Of a stretch of 57,204 nucleotides of DNA, positions 18,325 to 26,609 are shown piece by piece. How positions within the stretch are numbered: position 1 is the first letter of the stretch; the number at the start of each line of letters is the position of its first letter. The notes beneath the pieces were generated by a model. It made no database searches, was not told where the DNA came from, and saw only the letters and a program-made list of their open reading frames with translations. Source of the DNA: Myceligenerans pegani (GTDB lineage Bacteria; Actinomycetota; Actinomycetes; Actinomycetales; Cellulomonadaceae); assembly GCF_014892515.1 (NCBI RefSeq), contig NZ_JADBGR010000062.1:1-57204 (forward strand). The letters run 5' to 3'. The translations under genes and the position numbers were made by a program.

Positions 18325-19641
18325 TCAGACCCCCAGGATCTTGGTCTCGAGGTGCGGCTCGTGCAGCACGGTGTAGTGGTCCGCGAGGCCGATCACGCGC
18401 TGGAACGCGCGAGACACGTCGGCGTCCCGGCTGGCGGCCTCCTGGGTCTTCGAGATGAACTCGTGCGTCTCGGTGATCTCGGGGGTCCGCTCCCCTTCGA
18501 CCCCGGGGAAGGCGAGGTCCGAGCTGACTGCCATGTCCCAGCAGCCGTCGATGGCGTCCTCGGCGAGGTCCTTGAAGTAGGCGAGGGGATCGACGGGGCC
18601 GCCGTCGGCGACGTGCTTGCGCAGCACGATCGAATCCAGCGCGGCGACCGTCATGCCCTGGGCGTAGCTGGGGTTGAAGCTGGCGACCGCGTCGCCGATC
18701 ACCAGGAAGCCGCTCGGGAAGTCGGACATGAGCTCGTAGTGCCGGCGCAGGTTCGTGGGGAACTTGTACGCGACCGGGTCGTTGAGCGGCTCCGCCTTCT
18801 GGAGGATGTGGTAGATGTCCGGGGCGGCGAGAGACTTGATGAAGTCGAGGTAGCCCTCGGGGTCCGTCGGCGGGTGGTCGCCGAGGATGCCGTAGGCGGT
18901 CACGATGGCCCGGCCGCCGTCGATCTTCTGGCAGATGCAACCGCGCGGGACGTCGACGGAAGCGACTGTGTTGACCGAGATGTCGCCCTCGAACGCCTCG
19001 TCCGGGATCTTGTAGTACCGGGTGGCGTAGCCCATCCCGATCTTGTGCTTCTCCTCCGGGACCCTCTCGTAGCCCAGGTCCTCGAGCCACACCGGGGCGC
19101 GGGAGCCGCGGCCGGAGGCGTCGACGACCAGGTCCGCGGGCAGCAGGGTCTCGTGCTCACCTTCGGGAAACACCCAGAGGCCACGGACGTGCTTGCCGTC
19201 GTCACTCACCTCGAGCCGGCTGATGTCCGTCTGCTCCGACAGCACGACGTTCGGCAGCGCGAGGACGCGGTCACGGATGTGCGACTCGAAGAACGGCCGC
19301 GACGCGGTGAGGCAGACCAGCCCGGAGTCCGTCTGCACGAGCCGCTTGGCGTTGAGGATCCATCGCACGTCGTTGGACGCGTCCCCGACCGCCGCGCCGT
19401 CGGCGACCATCTGGTCGGTGATACCGGGAAAGTGCTCCTCGGTGATCTGCTGGCCCCGTGAGAGCAGGCCGTGCAGGTGGTGTCCTTGGGGCAGGCCACG
19501 CCGGAGCAGGTTCGGCCCGGTCAGGTGATCCCGGTCGACCAGGGTCACCGTGTCGTAGCGGTCTGCCAGGACGCGAGTTGCGAACAACCCCGCGATCCCT
19601 CCGCCGAGCACGACAGCGCTCGTAGTGCCATGTGGATTCAT
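18325..19641 (-). CDS. FAD-dependent monooxygenase/epoxidase (MonCI/Lsd18-like)
   Basis: The 438-residue flavoprotein starts with a dinucleotide-binding motif (AVVLGGGIAGLFATRVLADR) and has a central VVDASGRGSRAP segment and a GDAVASFNPSYAQGMTVAA motif near residue 317 that closes the FAD site. This combination is typical of group A monooxygenases related to squalene epoxidase and to the polyether epoxidases MonCI and Lsd18. It would epoxidise an alkene of the polyketide, for example the double bond left by a DH-KR module. ATG 19641 has an excellent AGAGGAGAGG site upstream. It is the first gene of the tight epoxidase / hydrolase / aminotransferase group. Substrate and number of epoxidations are unknown. 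Confidence 0.88.
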   Translation of the reverse strand: MNPHGTTSAVVLGGGIAGLFATRVLADRYDTVTLVDRDHLTGPNLLRRGLPQGHHLHGLLSRGQQITEEHFPGITDQMVADGAAVGDASNDVRWILNAKRLVQTDSGLVCLTASRPFFESHIRDRVLALPNVVLSEQTDISRLEVSDDGKHVRGLWVFPEGEHETLLPADLVVDASGRGSRAPVWLEDLGYERVPEEKHKIGMGYATRYYKIPDEAFEGDISVNTVASVDVPRGCICQKIDGGRAIVTAYGILGDHPPTDPEGYLDFIKSLAAPDIYHILQKAEPLNDPVAYKFPTNLRRHYELMSDFPSGFLVIGDAVASFNPSYAQGMTVAALDSIVLRKHVADGGPVDPLAYFKDLAEDAIDGCWDMAVSSDLAFPGVEGERTPEITETHEFISKTQEAASRDADVSRAFQRVIGLADHYTVLHEPHLETKILGV

Positions 19642-19813
19642 TGCGCCTCTCCTCTGGGGAGCAAGTCTTGTGTGCTCGCAGGCGCCTCGATGCTTGGCTC
19701 GTGGTGCCTGCGACGATCCACCGCCAGATGCCGGATCGCGGTCAACGTAGCGGGGCCCGCATCACCAGCCGGTCATCGCCCGGAAACTGCAGGAATTACC
19801 GAAACCTCCAGTA

Positions 19814-21292
19814 CTACTGACCACGGTCGCGCCGCGCCCCGGGCAATACCGCTCTGACTCCCGGGGCCGCCGCCCCCACCGGGTGACCGGCCGTCCCACC
19901 CGTCACCGGGCGACCGGCCGTCAGGCCCGCTGCCGCACTCGCGACCAGTCGGCCCTCCGTGGCGTCCGGATCGCACGAGAAGGTGAACTGCAACTCGGCC
20001 TCCCGGCGGGTTTCGGAGCAGATGAGCAGTTCACCGCTGGCCGCCGCCGCGAGCAGGGCCTGGCAGGTGTCCACCGCGGACCCGCGGACCACCAGGCATC
20101 CGTTCGGCTCCGGAGCACTGTGGACCAACGCCGTTCCCGTCGCGACGGCGATCTGAGCGCCTTGGTCGCCGGCGTCCAGCTGCCGCCGGATCTCCCATCC
20201 GGCCCGCACCGCGCGATAGGGACCGTCACCCATCAGGCCCATCTCGAAGACCGCCATCGATGTCGAACCGAACGAGACGGTCGGCACCCCTCCGAACGTG
20301 CGGACGGTCCTGCGCACCAGGCCGCTCGTCTCGTCCCAGGACCTGTCGACCCTTCCCGGCACGGCCCCGGAATTCGTCGCGCTCCGAACCAGCAGCACAC
20401 TTCTCCTGTTCTGCGCCGTCCCCTGCTCGGGCTGTCGGAGCGGCGGCCACGCGGGAGCGTGCGCCACGGCCACCGCACCCGCCCCGGTTCCAGCCGCCGA
20501 GCCGCCCGCACCCGCAGGCTCACCTGACAACGCAGGGTCGTGATTGAGAATCGCCCGCTGGAGCAGCTGCAGCTTCTGGCTGGGCTCCAGGCCGAGCTCG
20601 TTCACGAGGGCGGTGCGCATGCGGGCATAGACATCGAGCGCGTCGGCGTGCCGGCCACTGCGGTACAGCGCGAGCATCAATTGGGTGCAGGCCCTCTCCC
20701 GGAGCGGCTCGTTCTCCACCATCATCTCGAGCTCGCGCAGGATCTCGTGCTGCCGGCCACAGGCCATCGCGGCGTCGAAGTAGTCCTCCAGGACGTCCAG
20801 CCGCGTGTTCTGCACGGCCACCAGCTCGGGCCAGGAGATCCCGGCCTCCGCCAGGTCGCTGAGCACCGGCCCACGCCACAGGTCCAGGGCCCGGCGCAAC
20901 GTGTCGACCGCGCCCTCCGGGCGCCCCCGGCTCAGGTCGGCGCGCCCCTCGTCCACCAGCCGATGGAAGACGTACAGGTCGACGTCTTCCTGGTCGGCCA
21001 TGAGGAGGTAGCCGGGCGGCCGCGTGACGAGCGTCGCCTGGCCCGCCTGCCGATCATGATCCGTGAGGACACGGCGCAGCCCGCTGATCGCGTTGTGGAG
21101 GATCTTCCGCGCCGTCACCGGCGCCTCGTCGTCCGGCCAGAGCGCGTCGAGCAGCGCGCTGGTAGCCACCACCTTGTTGGCACGGAGCAGAAGCACGCCA
21201 AGGGTCGCGCGTTGCTTCGTTCCAGCCAGAGGAATGATCTGCCCCTGGTCCCGGTCCCGGACCTCCAGTGGGCCAAGTACACGAAAGCGCAT
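19814..21292 (-). CDS. SARP-family regulator fused to a degenerate class III nucleotide-cyclase-like domain
   Basis: The 492-residue protein begins with the OmpR-type winged helix of SARPs (residues 1-95; MRFRVLGPLEVRD, ATLGVLLLRAN, ALWPDDEAP), followed by the BTAD domain (about 100-245; VDLYVFHRLVDEGR, MLALYRSGRHADALDVY). After a Gly/Ala linker, residues 285-430 resemble an adenylate/guanylate cyclase domain: SVLLVRSATNSG, VSFGSTSMAVFEM, AVRAGWEIRRQL, IAVATGTALVH, and VRGSAVDTCQALLAAAASGELLI. The two metal-binding Asp positions (FADIVG and GDxVMAVF in active enzymes) are lost, so it is probably a sensory or dimerisation module. ATG 21292 has a GGGAGG site; an upstream in-frame start at 21319 is less likely. 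SARPs activate antibiotic clusters, so it is the probable pathway-specific activator. Confidence 0.93.
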   Translation of the reverse strand: MRFRVLGPLEVRDRDQGQIIPLAGTKQRATLGVLLLRANKVVATSALLDALWPDDEAPVTARKILHNAISGLRRVLTDHDRQAGQATLVTRPPGYLLMADQEDVDLYVFHRLVDEGRADLSRGRPEGAVDTLRRALDLWRGPVLSDLAEAGISWPELVAVQNTRLDVLEDYFDAAMACGRQHEILRELEMMVENEPLRERACTQLMLALYRSGRHADALDVYARMRTALVNELGLEPSQKLQLLQRAILNHDPALSGEPAGAGGSAAGTGAGAVAVAHAPAWPPLRQPEQGTAQNRRSVLLVRSATNSGAVPGRVDRSWDETSGLVRRTVRTFGGVPTVSFGSTSMAVFEMGLMGDGPYRAVRAGWEIRRQLDAGDQGAQIAVATGTALVHSAPEPNGCLVVRGSAVDTCQALLAAAASGELLICSETRREAELQFTFSCDPDATEGRLVASAAAGLTAGRPVTGGTAGHPVGAAAPGVRAVLPGARRDRGQ

Positions 21293-21884
21293 CAATACCT
21301 CCCAAAGATTAACTATCATGACGAGTCCCGCGGCAGGCGAGTCACTAGATTTCAGGTTCGACGACCATGTGCGTCAGGCGTGCCCGTTCAGCCGGTCGGC
21401 AGCGGCCGATGGCGAGGATCCGGGGGTGTTCGGGCGGGCCGCCAGCTCTCCTGGCGGGCGCGAACACGGAGGCGATCTGCCGACCGCACTCGCGGTCGGC
21501 CTCGGCGCGCCCGTCGACGGCGGACGTTCTCCGGCGGCCGGAGGCCCGCGTGACGTGATCGACCGGCCGGCAACGCCGGAGGACGTTCCGTTCCATGACC
21601 TGGACAGGGCAGAGCGAGTCACGATGGGCTCCCGGGCAGGACAGCAGGATTCACTCACCCGCGCACAGTCGCGAGCGGGAGGGCGCGTCCATCGACAGGT
21701 CAGGACCCGGCCACGGACAAGCTAGGGCACCCGATCAGCCCCTGCAAGGAAAATGCTTGATTCACTCACGCATGGATGGATGTGCCAACTCGCCCACCTT
21801 GTCCTAGACAACGCTGTCACAAACATGTAAAGTGAACCTTTTGCCCGCGTGAGTTCCCTCACGCGGCGATCGGAACGGCACGGG
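21293..21884. other. gap without a recognisable gene at the cluster edge
   Basis: Nearly 600 bp follow the SARP start. Short open frames exist on both strands but their translations are rich in Arg, Pro and Ser, as expected of antisense or out-of-phase GC-rich DNA. The only structure I see is the SARP ribosome-binding site next to its start and a somewhat AT-richer stretch around 21740-21845. It probably marks the boundary between the polyketide cluster and the accessory region. Confidence 0.4.
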
Positions 21885-22173
21885 CGCGAGACCGACGCCG
21901 CAGGGCAGGCGGGCATGGATGTCGCAGTGGTGGACCACGACGATCCTCGCCGGGGACATCCGGGCGGCGGTACGGCGGGTTCCGGCGTCCGACGCGGGAC
22001 AGACGACGTAGTACCGCGGCTGGATGATCCCCACGGCCGCGTACGGACGCCTCGCGACCGGGCTCCAGGCCCGGGGAGTTCAGCTGCTCGCTGATCCCAC
22101 CGCGTACCGCGCAGCGCACGAGCTTCCCGGGTGGTACGACGCATTCGCCGACCTGACTCCCACCAGCATCTGG
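21885..22173 (+). pseudogene. remnant of an ATP-grasp-type protein gene (frameshifted, nonsense-mutated)
   Basis: Three pieces in two frames read like the N-terminal, pre-ATP-grasp part of an actinobacterial ATP-grasp protein. AAGQAGMDVAVVDHD is in the frame of ATG 21915. TILAGDIRAAVRRVPASDAG then continues in the next frame, which hits TAG at 22009-22011. The same frame resumes with YRGWMIPTAAYGRL, GVQLLADPTAYRAAHELPGW and YDAFADLTPTSIW. After 22173 the similarity stops. A frameshift near 21940, one nonsense codon and loss of the ATP-grasp domain itself mark it as a dead gene fragment. The family assignment comes from recalled sequence pattern. Confidence 0.6.
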
Positions 22174-22316
22174 CGCGCAGGCACTCTCCGCTGGACCCGC
22201 CCCGTGGCCAACGTTGTGACTCATCCGATCTGGGCACCTACCTCGGATGCGTGCTGCTGCGTTCCGTCTCGTGGCGCCGCTCGGCTCGGGCCTGGTTGCG
22301 CGAAGCGATCGGAGGG

Positions 22317-22368
22317 ATACTCTTGTTGGTGAGAGTCTCTCCGATGAGACTCTCACCAACGAGAGTAT
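22317..22368 (+). promoter_or_regulatory. long inverted repeat immediately upstream of the AAA/DUF234 gene
   Basis: The core arms 22325-22339 and 22346-22360 are a perfect 15-bp inverted repeat with a 6-nt centre (TCCGAT). The pairing extends to ATACTCT (22317-22323) and AGAGTAT (22362-22368) after one mismatch (T22324/G22361). The repeat ends 10 bp before the ATG at 22379, so it lies in the promoter or leader. It could be a dimeric repressor operator, a leader hairpin that hides the ribosome-binding region, or a trace of a mobile element end. Confidence 0.75.
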
Positions 22369-22378
22369 CTGGAGCGTT

Positions 22379-23797
22379 ATGGACGGGTTCATCGGCCGCG
22401 AACGTGAGCTCGCCATCCTTGATGGCAAGCTCAGCAAGGTGCGTGCCAGCAGGTGGGGACCTGCCGGCCAAGCAGTACTGATCCGTGGACGACGGCGCGT
22501 CGGCAAGTCACGCCTCGTGGAGCAGTTCGTCGAGCAGACCGACATACCTCATGTCTTCTTCACCGCGGTCGGCGGCAATCGGGACGAGGACCTGGTGGGC
22601 TTCGTCCACGAAATCACCGTCTCAGATCTCCCGGAGGGTGCGTCCGCTGCAGACTTTGCTGATCCCACCACCTGGGACGCGGCGTTCCGTGTCCTGGCGT
22701 CGGTCTTGCCACAGGACTCGCCGAGCATTGTCGTGATCGATGAGCTTCCCTACCTCGTCCGTGACGACCCAGCGTTCGAGGGTGCACTCCAGAAGGCGTT
22801 CGACAGAACCCTGTCGAAGCTGCCGGTCCTGCTACTGCTGATCGGGTCCGACATCGCGATGATGGAACGCCTCAATACCCATGGACGCCCCTTCTACCAG
22901 CGCGGCACGGAACTGATCGTTCCACCTTTGACGCCCTCCGACGTCGCATCGATGCTTGGCCTCCAGGCCGCAGACGCGTTCGATGCGTACCTTGTGACGG
23001 GCGGGCTGCCTCTCCTCCTGACCGAGTGGGACACGGGAGAAGGGCTGTGGAACTACCTGGAACGTGGGCTGCATGACCCCACGTCGGCACTCCTCGTGAG
23101 CGGTGAGCGCACGCTGGCCGCCGAGTTCCCCACCGAAGCCCAGGCGAGATCGGTCCTCTCGGCTATCGGGCATGGCGAGCGTACCTACTCGCTGATCGCG
23201 CGAGCGTCCGGCATCGGACCGAACGTCTTGAACCGATCGCTGCAGCTTCTCGTCGAGCGTCGCGCCGTCGTGGCTCGAACGCCGCTGTCGACGAGGCCTA
23301 GCAAGGAGACCCGCTACTGGATCGACGACCCGTACCTCCGGTTCTGGCTGTCCTTCGTCCAGCCTGGGATCGCTCAGATCGAACGCGGACGTGGTGACCG
23401 AGTGTTCGAAACCGTGCGAAAGCAGTGGACGACCTGGCGCGGCAGGGCGATCGAACCCGTGATCCGCGATGCACTCTGGCGATTCGCGGATGACGAGATC
23501 GCACCCGGAACCAACGTCGTGGGGGGCTACTGGACGCGGACCAACGACCCCGAGATCGACCTGGTCGGAGCCGACCGCGAGCCGATCGCCAAGACTCTGA
23601 CGTTCGTAGGCTCGATCAAGTGGCTGGAGAACCGGCCGTTCGATCACCGTGACGCCACGCGACTCGTCGTTCATCGCTCGCAGTTGCCGGGAGCCACGGA
23701 CGAGACCCCACTCGTGGCGGTGTCCCGCAGCGCGGCGTCGCTCGACGGGCTGACGATCATCGGGCCTGACCGCCTGCTCACCGCCTGGGACGAGTAG
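22379..23797 (+). CDS. archaeal-type AAA ATPase with C-terminal DUF234 nuclease-like domain
   Basis: The 472-residue protein belongs to the ATPase_2/DUF234 family. The Walker A motif is GRRRVGKSRLVEQFV near residue 38, Walker B is SIVVIDELPYLV near 120, and a sensor-like segment LLLIGSDIAMM follows. A winged-helix part (GERTYSLIARASGIGPNVLNRSL) leads to the DUF234 signature RYWIDDPYLRFWLSFV. The C-terminus has PEIDLVGAD then GSIKW, which resembles a PD-(D/E)xK nuclease core. Function in bacteria is unclear; the genes are sporadic and associated with accessory regions. The start is ATG 22379, directly after a long inverted repeat. GC content and codon use are visibly lower than in the polyketide cluster, suggesting transfer. 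Confidence 0.88.
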   Translation: MDGFIGRERELAILDGKLSKVRASRWGPAGQAVLIRGRRRVGKSRLVEQFVEQTDIPHVFFTAVGGNRDEDLVGFVHEITVSDLPEGASAADFADPTTWDAAFRVLASVLPQDSPSIVVIDELPYLVRDDPAFEGALQKAFDRTLSKLPVLLLLIGSDIAMMERLNTHGRPFYQRGTELIVPPLTPSDVASMLGLQAADAFDAYLVTGGLPLLLTEWDTGEGLWNYLERGLHDPTSALLVSGERTLAAEFPTEAQARSVLSAIGHGERTYSLIARASGIGPNVLNRSLQLLVERRAVVARTPLSTRPSKETRYWIDDPYLRFWLSFVQPGIAQIERGRGDRVFETVRKQWTTWRGRAIEPVIRDALWRFADDEIAPGTNVVGGYWTRTNDPEIDLVGADREPIAKTLTFVGSIKWLENRPFDHRDATRLVVHRSQLPGATDETPLVAVSRSAASLDGLTIIGPDRLLTAWDE

Positions 23798-23856
23798 AGA
23801 CCCGAATGCTCGAGAGATCTGGACGGCACCGCGTCTGCTGCGGTCAGGCCGTCAAG

Positions 23857-23887
23857 AGCGGACGAGCCAGCCCGTACGCCGGGTTCT
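23857..23887. repeat. displaced copy of the rnpB 3' end (att-like repeat)
   Basis: The 31 bp match 30183-30213 at 30 of 31 positions (A replaces G after AGCGGACGAGCC). In rnpB this segment is the 3' strand of helix P1 and adjoining nucleotides. No other part of rnpB is present here, so it cannot be a functional second copy. Confidence 0.85.
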
Positions 23888-24106
23888 CCTGGAGGGTGGG
23901 GCGGTATGTCTCGCGGTGTCCAGCGGGTTGGTTGGGCACCGCGAGAACGTTGGGATTTTGCGGTTCCTCAGCGGTCGCGGCGCGTTGGTGAAGCTGGCGT
24001 CAGACGGGCCCCGACGGTGCTCATGTGTACCCAATGTGTACCCGCCGCTCTCCTCGCACGGCACGGTCGGTCTCATCACGGCCGAGCAGCGCGCACATCC
24101 GCTGTG
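23888..24106. other. noncoding stretch inside the left end of the island
   Basis: About 220 bp between the rnpB-like repeat and the first island gene. It contains a tandem TGTGTACCC word (ATGTGTACCCAATGTGTACCC around 24022-24045). No credible coding frame is visible. If an integrase gene once sat beside the attachment site it has been lost. Confidence 0.4.
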
Positions 24107-24619
24107 TCAGCCGATTCGATGCCAGGCGTACTCAGCCTGCGGGTCGTCGAACGACAGCCCGTTCTCGTCCAGCGCGTTGTAGACGGTCACCTGCCCGCCG
24201 TCGAACACGAGATGGACAGCGACCATGCCGCCAGCCATGTCGCGGCCCCGCCATTCGAGCAACGAGACTTGCCTGACGGACTGACCTTGGAGGCCCGACA
24301 AGACCGCCGCCGCGTCGCTCCGCCAGCACAGGTCGAAGGTCTCGAACTGCACAGGACCGCCCGGGTCGACCGTGTTCCAGGTGAGTGACAACTCATCGAA
24401 CTTGTGGTGCTGAACCTCGACCTGCTCACCGTCAAACTCCAAGAGCACCGGCGCGTCGGCGAACCACTCGTCACGCTCGCGATCCCAGAGCAGCCACGCC
24501 CGAGTGAGGCGCCGACCAATGAGTCCAGCAAGACGCCGTCGATGCGTTTCCGCGATCGTCGCGAGGCCACGCCGATAGGCCGGCTGGTAGCCCTCGACGC
24601 CGAAGTACGGGTAGCTCAT
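24107..24619 (-). CDS. hypothetical protein, third gene of a minus-strand island operon
   Basis: The 170-residue protein is not one I recognise. It is acidic to neutral, rich in Trp and aromatic residues, and reads as a small soluble globular beta-rich protein: LLEFDGEQVEVQHHKFDELSLTW, FETFDLCWRSDAA and MVAVHLVFDGGQVTVYNALDENG. There is no signal peptide or membrane segment. The repeated hydrophobic strand pattern followed by DG turns resembles immunity proteins of contact-dependent or polymorphic toxin systems, but that is only a shape argument. ATG 24619 overlaps the TGA of the upstream gene by 1 nt (TGATG), so translation is coupled; a GTG one codon earlier is possible. Confidence 0.75.
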   Translation of the reverse strand: MSYPYFGVEGYQPAYRRGLATIAETHRRRLAGLIGRRLTRAWLLWDRERDEWFADAPVLLEFDGEQVEVQHHKFDELSLTWNTVDPGGPVQFETFDLCWRSDAAAVLSGLQGQSVRQVSLLEWRGRDMAGGMVAVHLVFDGGQVTVYNALDENGLSFDDPQAEYAWHRIG

Positions 24620-25110
24620 CACGGCGCCTCATCCAACGCGACGATGACATGACCGGTGGCGACCTGGTCGATGCGGAGGTCGGAGAAGACCAGTTCGATG
24701 TCGTGAGCGTTCGTCTCCACGCGCGCCGTGTGGAACGGGACTCCCAGCTCGGACGCCCATCGTGCCGCCTCGTCGGACTCCGGTAGAAGCCGGATTCCTG
24801 GGTAGAGGGCCTGCCACCGCACGCCCCAGACATACCCGTCCGGTTCGCCGGCCCGCTCCCAGGCGAGGTGGTCGGTGAACTCATCGCCGAGTGACGTCGC
24901 CCAGACGTCGCGCCGCACAGTCGTGGTCGCGGTCGCGCGAACACAGTGGGTGAACCGGTAGCGCAGGTGTTCCGGTGCGATTCCGGTGCGCGGATCCGCG
25001 GTCGCGTAGATGTAGAGGTCGTAGTCCCTCATGTAGTCGACGTAGCCATGGAAGACAAGGGCCTGGTCGAAGATTTCGTCGAACGCGTCCTGGAGTTGGT
25101 GCCGGTCCAC
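24619..25110 (-). CDS. hypothetical protein with a YxiG-like pattern, second gene of the minus-strand island operon
   Basis: The 163-residue soluble protein opens with a helix (LQDAFDEIFDQALVFHGY), followed by YDLYIYATADPRTG, YRFTHCVRA and VSFT-like strands, and ends with ELVFSDLRIDQVATGHVIVALDE. I recall a similar pattern from YxiG-like proteins, which in Bacillus sit beside the wapA toxin locus, but this is recognition from memory and uncertain. The start is GTG 25110, with AAGGGA 8-13 nt upstream. It follows the DUF7660-like gene by 18 bp and overlaps the next gene by 1 nt. An immunity role is conceivable; no toxin gene is visible nearby. Confidence 0.75.
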   Translation of the reverse strand: MDRHQLQDAFDEIFDQALVFHGYVDYMRDYDLYIYATADPRTGIAPEHLRYRFTHCVRATATTTVRRDVWATSLGDEFTDHLAWERAGEPDGYVWGVRWQALYPGIRLLPESDEAARWASELGVPFHTARVETNAHDIELVFSDLRIDQVATGHVIVALDEAP

Positions 25111-25128
25111 ACTGCATCCCTTCTACTT

Positions 25129-25731
25129 CTACTCGTAGGTGGTCGCGGCGTGGAGCATCCGCGCGACGAGGTTCCAGGAAGGCGTCTCGGGTACCGATTC
25201 GCCGTTGCCCAGGTAGTAGCCGTCCAGGTCGCGGGTCCACGCGGCGAGTGCGTGAAGATAGTCGGGCAGGGTCGCGTTCTCCCAGGCGTCGGGCGATGCG
25301 GCGCTCGTGCTGGCGAGTTCGTCGATGAACGACGCGAGTTCGTCGCGGATGCGTGGTGAGTCCAGCAGCGGTGTTGCTGCTGGGTTCGGGTGTGGATGCC
25401 AGGGTTGCGGTGGTGCGGGTTCCTTGCGCAGGTAGACCCACTCTTCTCCGGCCAGCAGCGTCCGCTCCTCGGGTAAGACGGCGGCGACGGCGTTCAGTCT
25501 GACCTCGACATCGTCGGGGAAGTCGGCGAGGACGTGAGTCTCCACGAGCGAGCAGTCCTCGCGATCCGTGGCATCGGGATCGTGGTCGTAGATCATGCGG
25601 CCCTCGATCCCGGACTCACCGAGGAGCACCGTCACGCCCCGCAGGCTGGGCGTGACCGCATCCCACAGCGCCCGTTGGAGTGAGAGCAGGACCGTAGTCC
25701 GCGGCAGGCCGGCCGATGGGGTCGATGACAT
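25129..25731 (-). CDS. hypothetical protein with C-terminal DUF7660-like segment
   Basis: The 200-residue protein seems to have two parts. Residues 1-90 form a globular segment with LQRALWDAVTPSLRGVTVLL and DREDCSLVETHVLADFPDD. The C-terminal half (about 125-200) has ELASFIDELA, LPDYLHALAAWTRDLDGYY and the closing WNLVARMLHAATTYE, which resembles the DUF7660 family. Function is unknown. The ATG at 25731 is the first codon of the minus-strand operon. The divergent operon's likely start is only 55 bp away, so the two operons share a compact promoter region. Confidence 0.75.
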   Translation of the reverse strand: MSSTPSAGLPRTTVLLSLQRALWDAVTPSLRGVTVLLGESGIEGRMIYDHDPDATDREDCSLVETHVLADFPDDVEVRLNAVAAVLPEERTLLAGEEWVYLRKEPAPPQPWHPHPNPAATPLLDSPRIRDELASFIDELASTSAASPDAWENATLPDYLHALAAWTRDLDGYYLGNGESVPETPSWNLVARMLHAATTYE

Positions 25732-25786
25732 GCTCAGATCCTCGCAGGCTGCTGGGCCCGTCCGGTGGAGCGTGGGAGACTCCCGT

Positions 25787-26608
25787 GTGCACTACGTGAA
25801 GGTGGAGACGACCGGCGGCGGGTCGTGGACGGACCCGCGAGACTACCTGGACTGGCTCGGCGAGCATGCCGATGAGCTTCCGCCCGGTGCGCGGGCTTTC
25901 GCGACTCACCCTGAGCATTACGACTTCAGCCACCAGTGGTGTCCGCGGAGTGCGTCGTTCGACCGGATGTCCACGCGGTTCACCGACGACGGCGTCGTGG
26001 TCACCCTGGTCCTGGCGGCATACGGCGGTGCTCCGCCCGAGTTCGTCCTGCGGTACGAGGGCGTGAGGTCGGTGGAGTCCGACGGCGACCACAGCGGACA
26101 GCCACGCTCCAATCTGCTGGTCGACGAGATCCTGCCCGACGGCGAGGGCGTTGTCCGTCACGAGTTGGCGTTCACCGGCGGCACGATCACCGTCGTCGCC
26201 ACCGACCTCACGGCAGGCTGGTCGGGTCCGGGAGCACCAGAAGATCCCCGTGACAGGCCCGACCGGTGGCTCTTCGACAATCCCGCCACGCTGGTGCATC
26301 ACCTGCGCCTGCGACGCAGCATGTTCGTCTCGGACGACTCATTCTCGACGCTCGCTGCGTTCGTGTCGGGATCTCTGTGGACGCTGAGGACAGACCTTCA
26401 CGGACTCTCGCGGTGGCTGACTGCTCGCCTGGGCGCCGCCGGGCGGAACATCACCTGGGAGTCGCACATCGTGCGGCACGTCGCAGGTCCCGGGCGCCCG
26501 GATGTGCGGAGCGACGAGCTGACCGTCGAGGAGAACGAGCAGGCATGCACCCTCGCGCTCGATCTGCTCGCGGAGTGGCTTGGCGAGCAGGGCTACGTCG
26601 CGGAGTGA
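25787..26608 (+). CDS. hypothetical protein, first gene of the plus-strand island operon
   Basis: The protein has 273 residues from GTG 25787, which has GGGAG six nt upstream. An in-frame ATG at 25730 would overlap the start codon of the divergent gene and lacks a clear site. The sequence has an N-terminal part with DPRDYLDWLGEHADELPPGA and FSHQWCPRSASFDRM, a central beta-rich part ending VRHELAFTGGTITVVATDL, and a helical C-terminal part (STLAAFVSGSLWTLRTDL, CTLALDLLAEWLGEQGY). No family is recognised, and no membrane segments or signal are present. The stop is one nt before the next ATG, so it is tightly coupled to the zinc-ribbon/S1-like gene. Confidence 0.75.
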   Translation: MHYVKVETTGGGSWTDPRDYLDWLGEHADELPPGARAFATHPEHYDFSHQWCPRSASFDRMSTRFTDDGVVVTLVLAAYGGAPPEFVLRYEGVRSVESDGDHSGQPRSNLLVDEILPDGEGVVRHELAFTGGTITVVATDLTAGWSGPGAPEDPRDRPDRWLFDNPATLVHHLRLRRSMFVSDDSFSTLAAFVSGSLWTLRTDLHGLSRWLTARLGAAGRNITWESHIVRHVAGPGRPDVRSDELTVEENEQACTLALDLLAEWLGEQGYVAE

Positions 26609-26609
26609 C

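Noticed and set aside
21722-22237. A 171-codon minus-strand gene upstream of the AAA ATPase gene
   Set aside because: Its translation is dominated by Arg, Ser and Trp and it lies antisense to the recognisable ATP-grasp remnant.
22317-22368. Insertion-sequence terminal repeat
   Set aside because: The two arms face each other across 6 nt and there is no transposase gene or second copy in the window, so an operator or leader hairpin is a better reading.
23857-23887. A second functional RNase P RNA
   Set aside because: Only the last 31 nt of the RNA are present; none of the catalytic core is nearby.
23888-24106. Integrase gene at the left end of the rnpB island
   Set aside because: Neither strand has a frame with tyrosine or serine recombinase motifs; only short Arg/Pro-rich frames are present.
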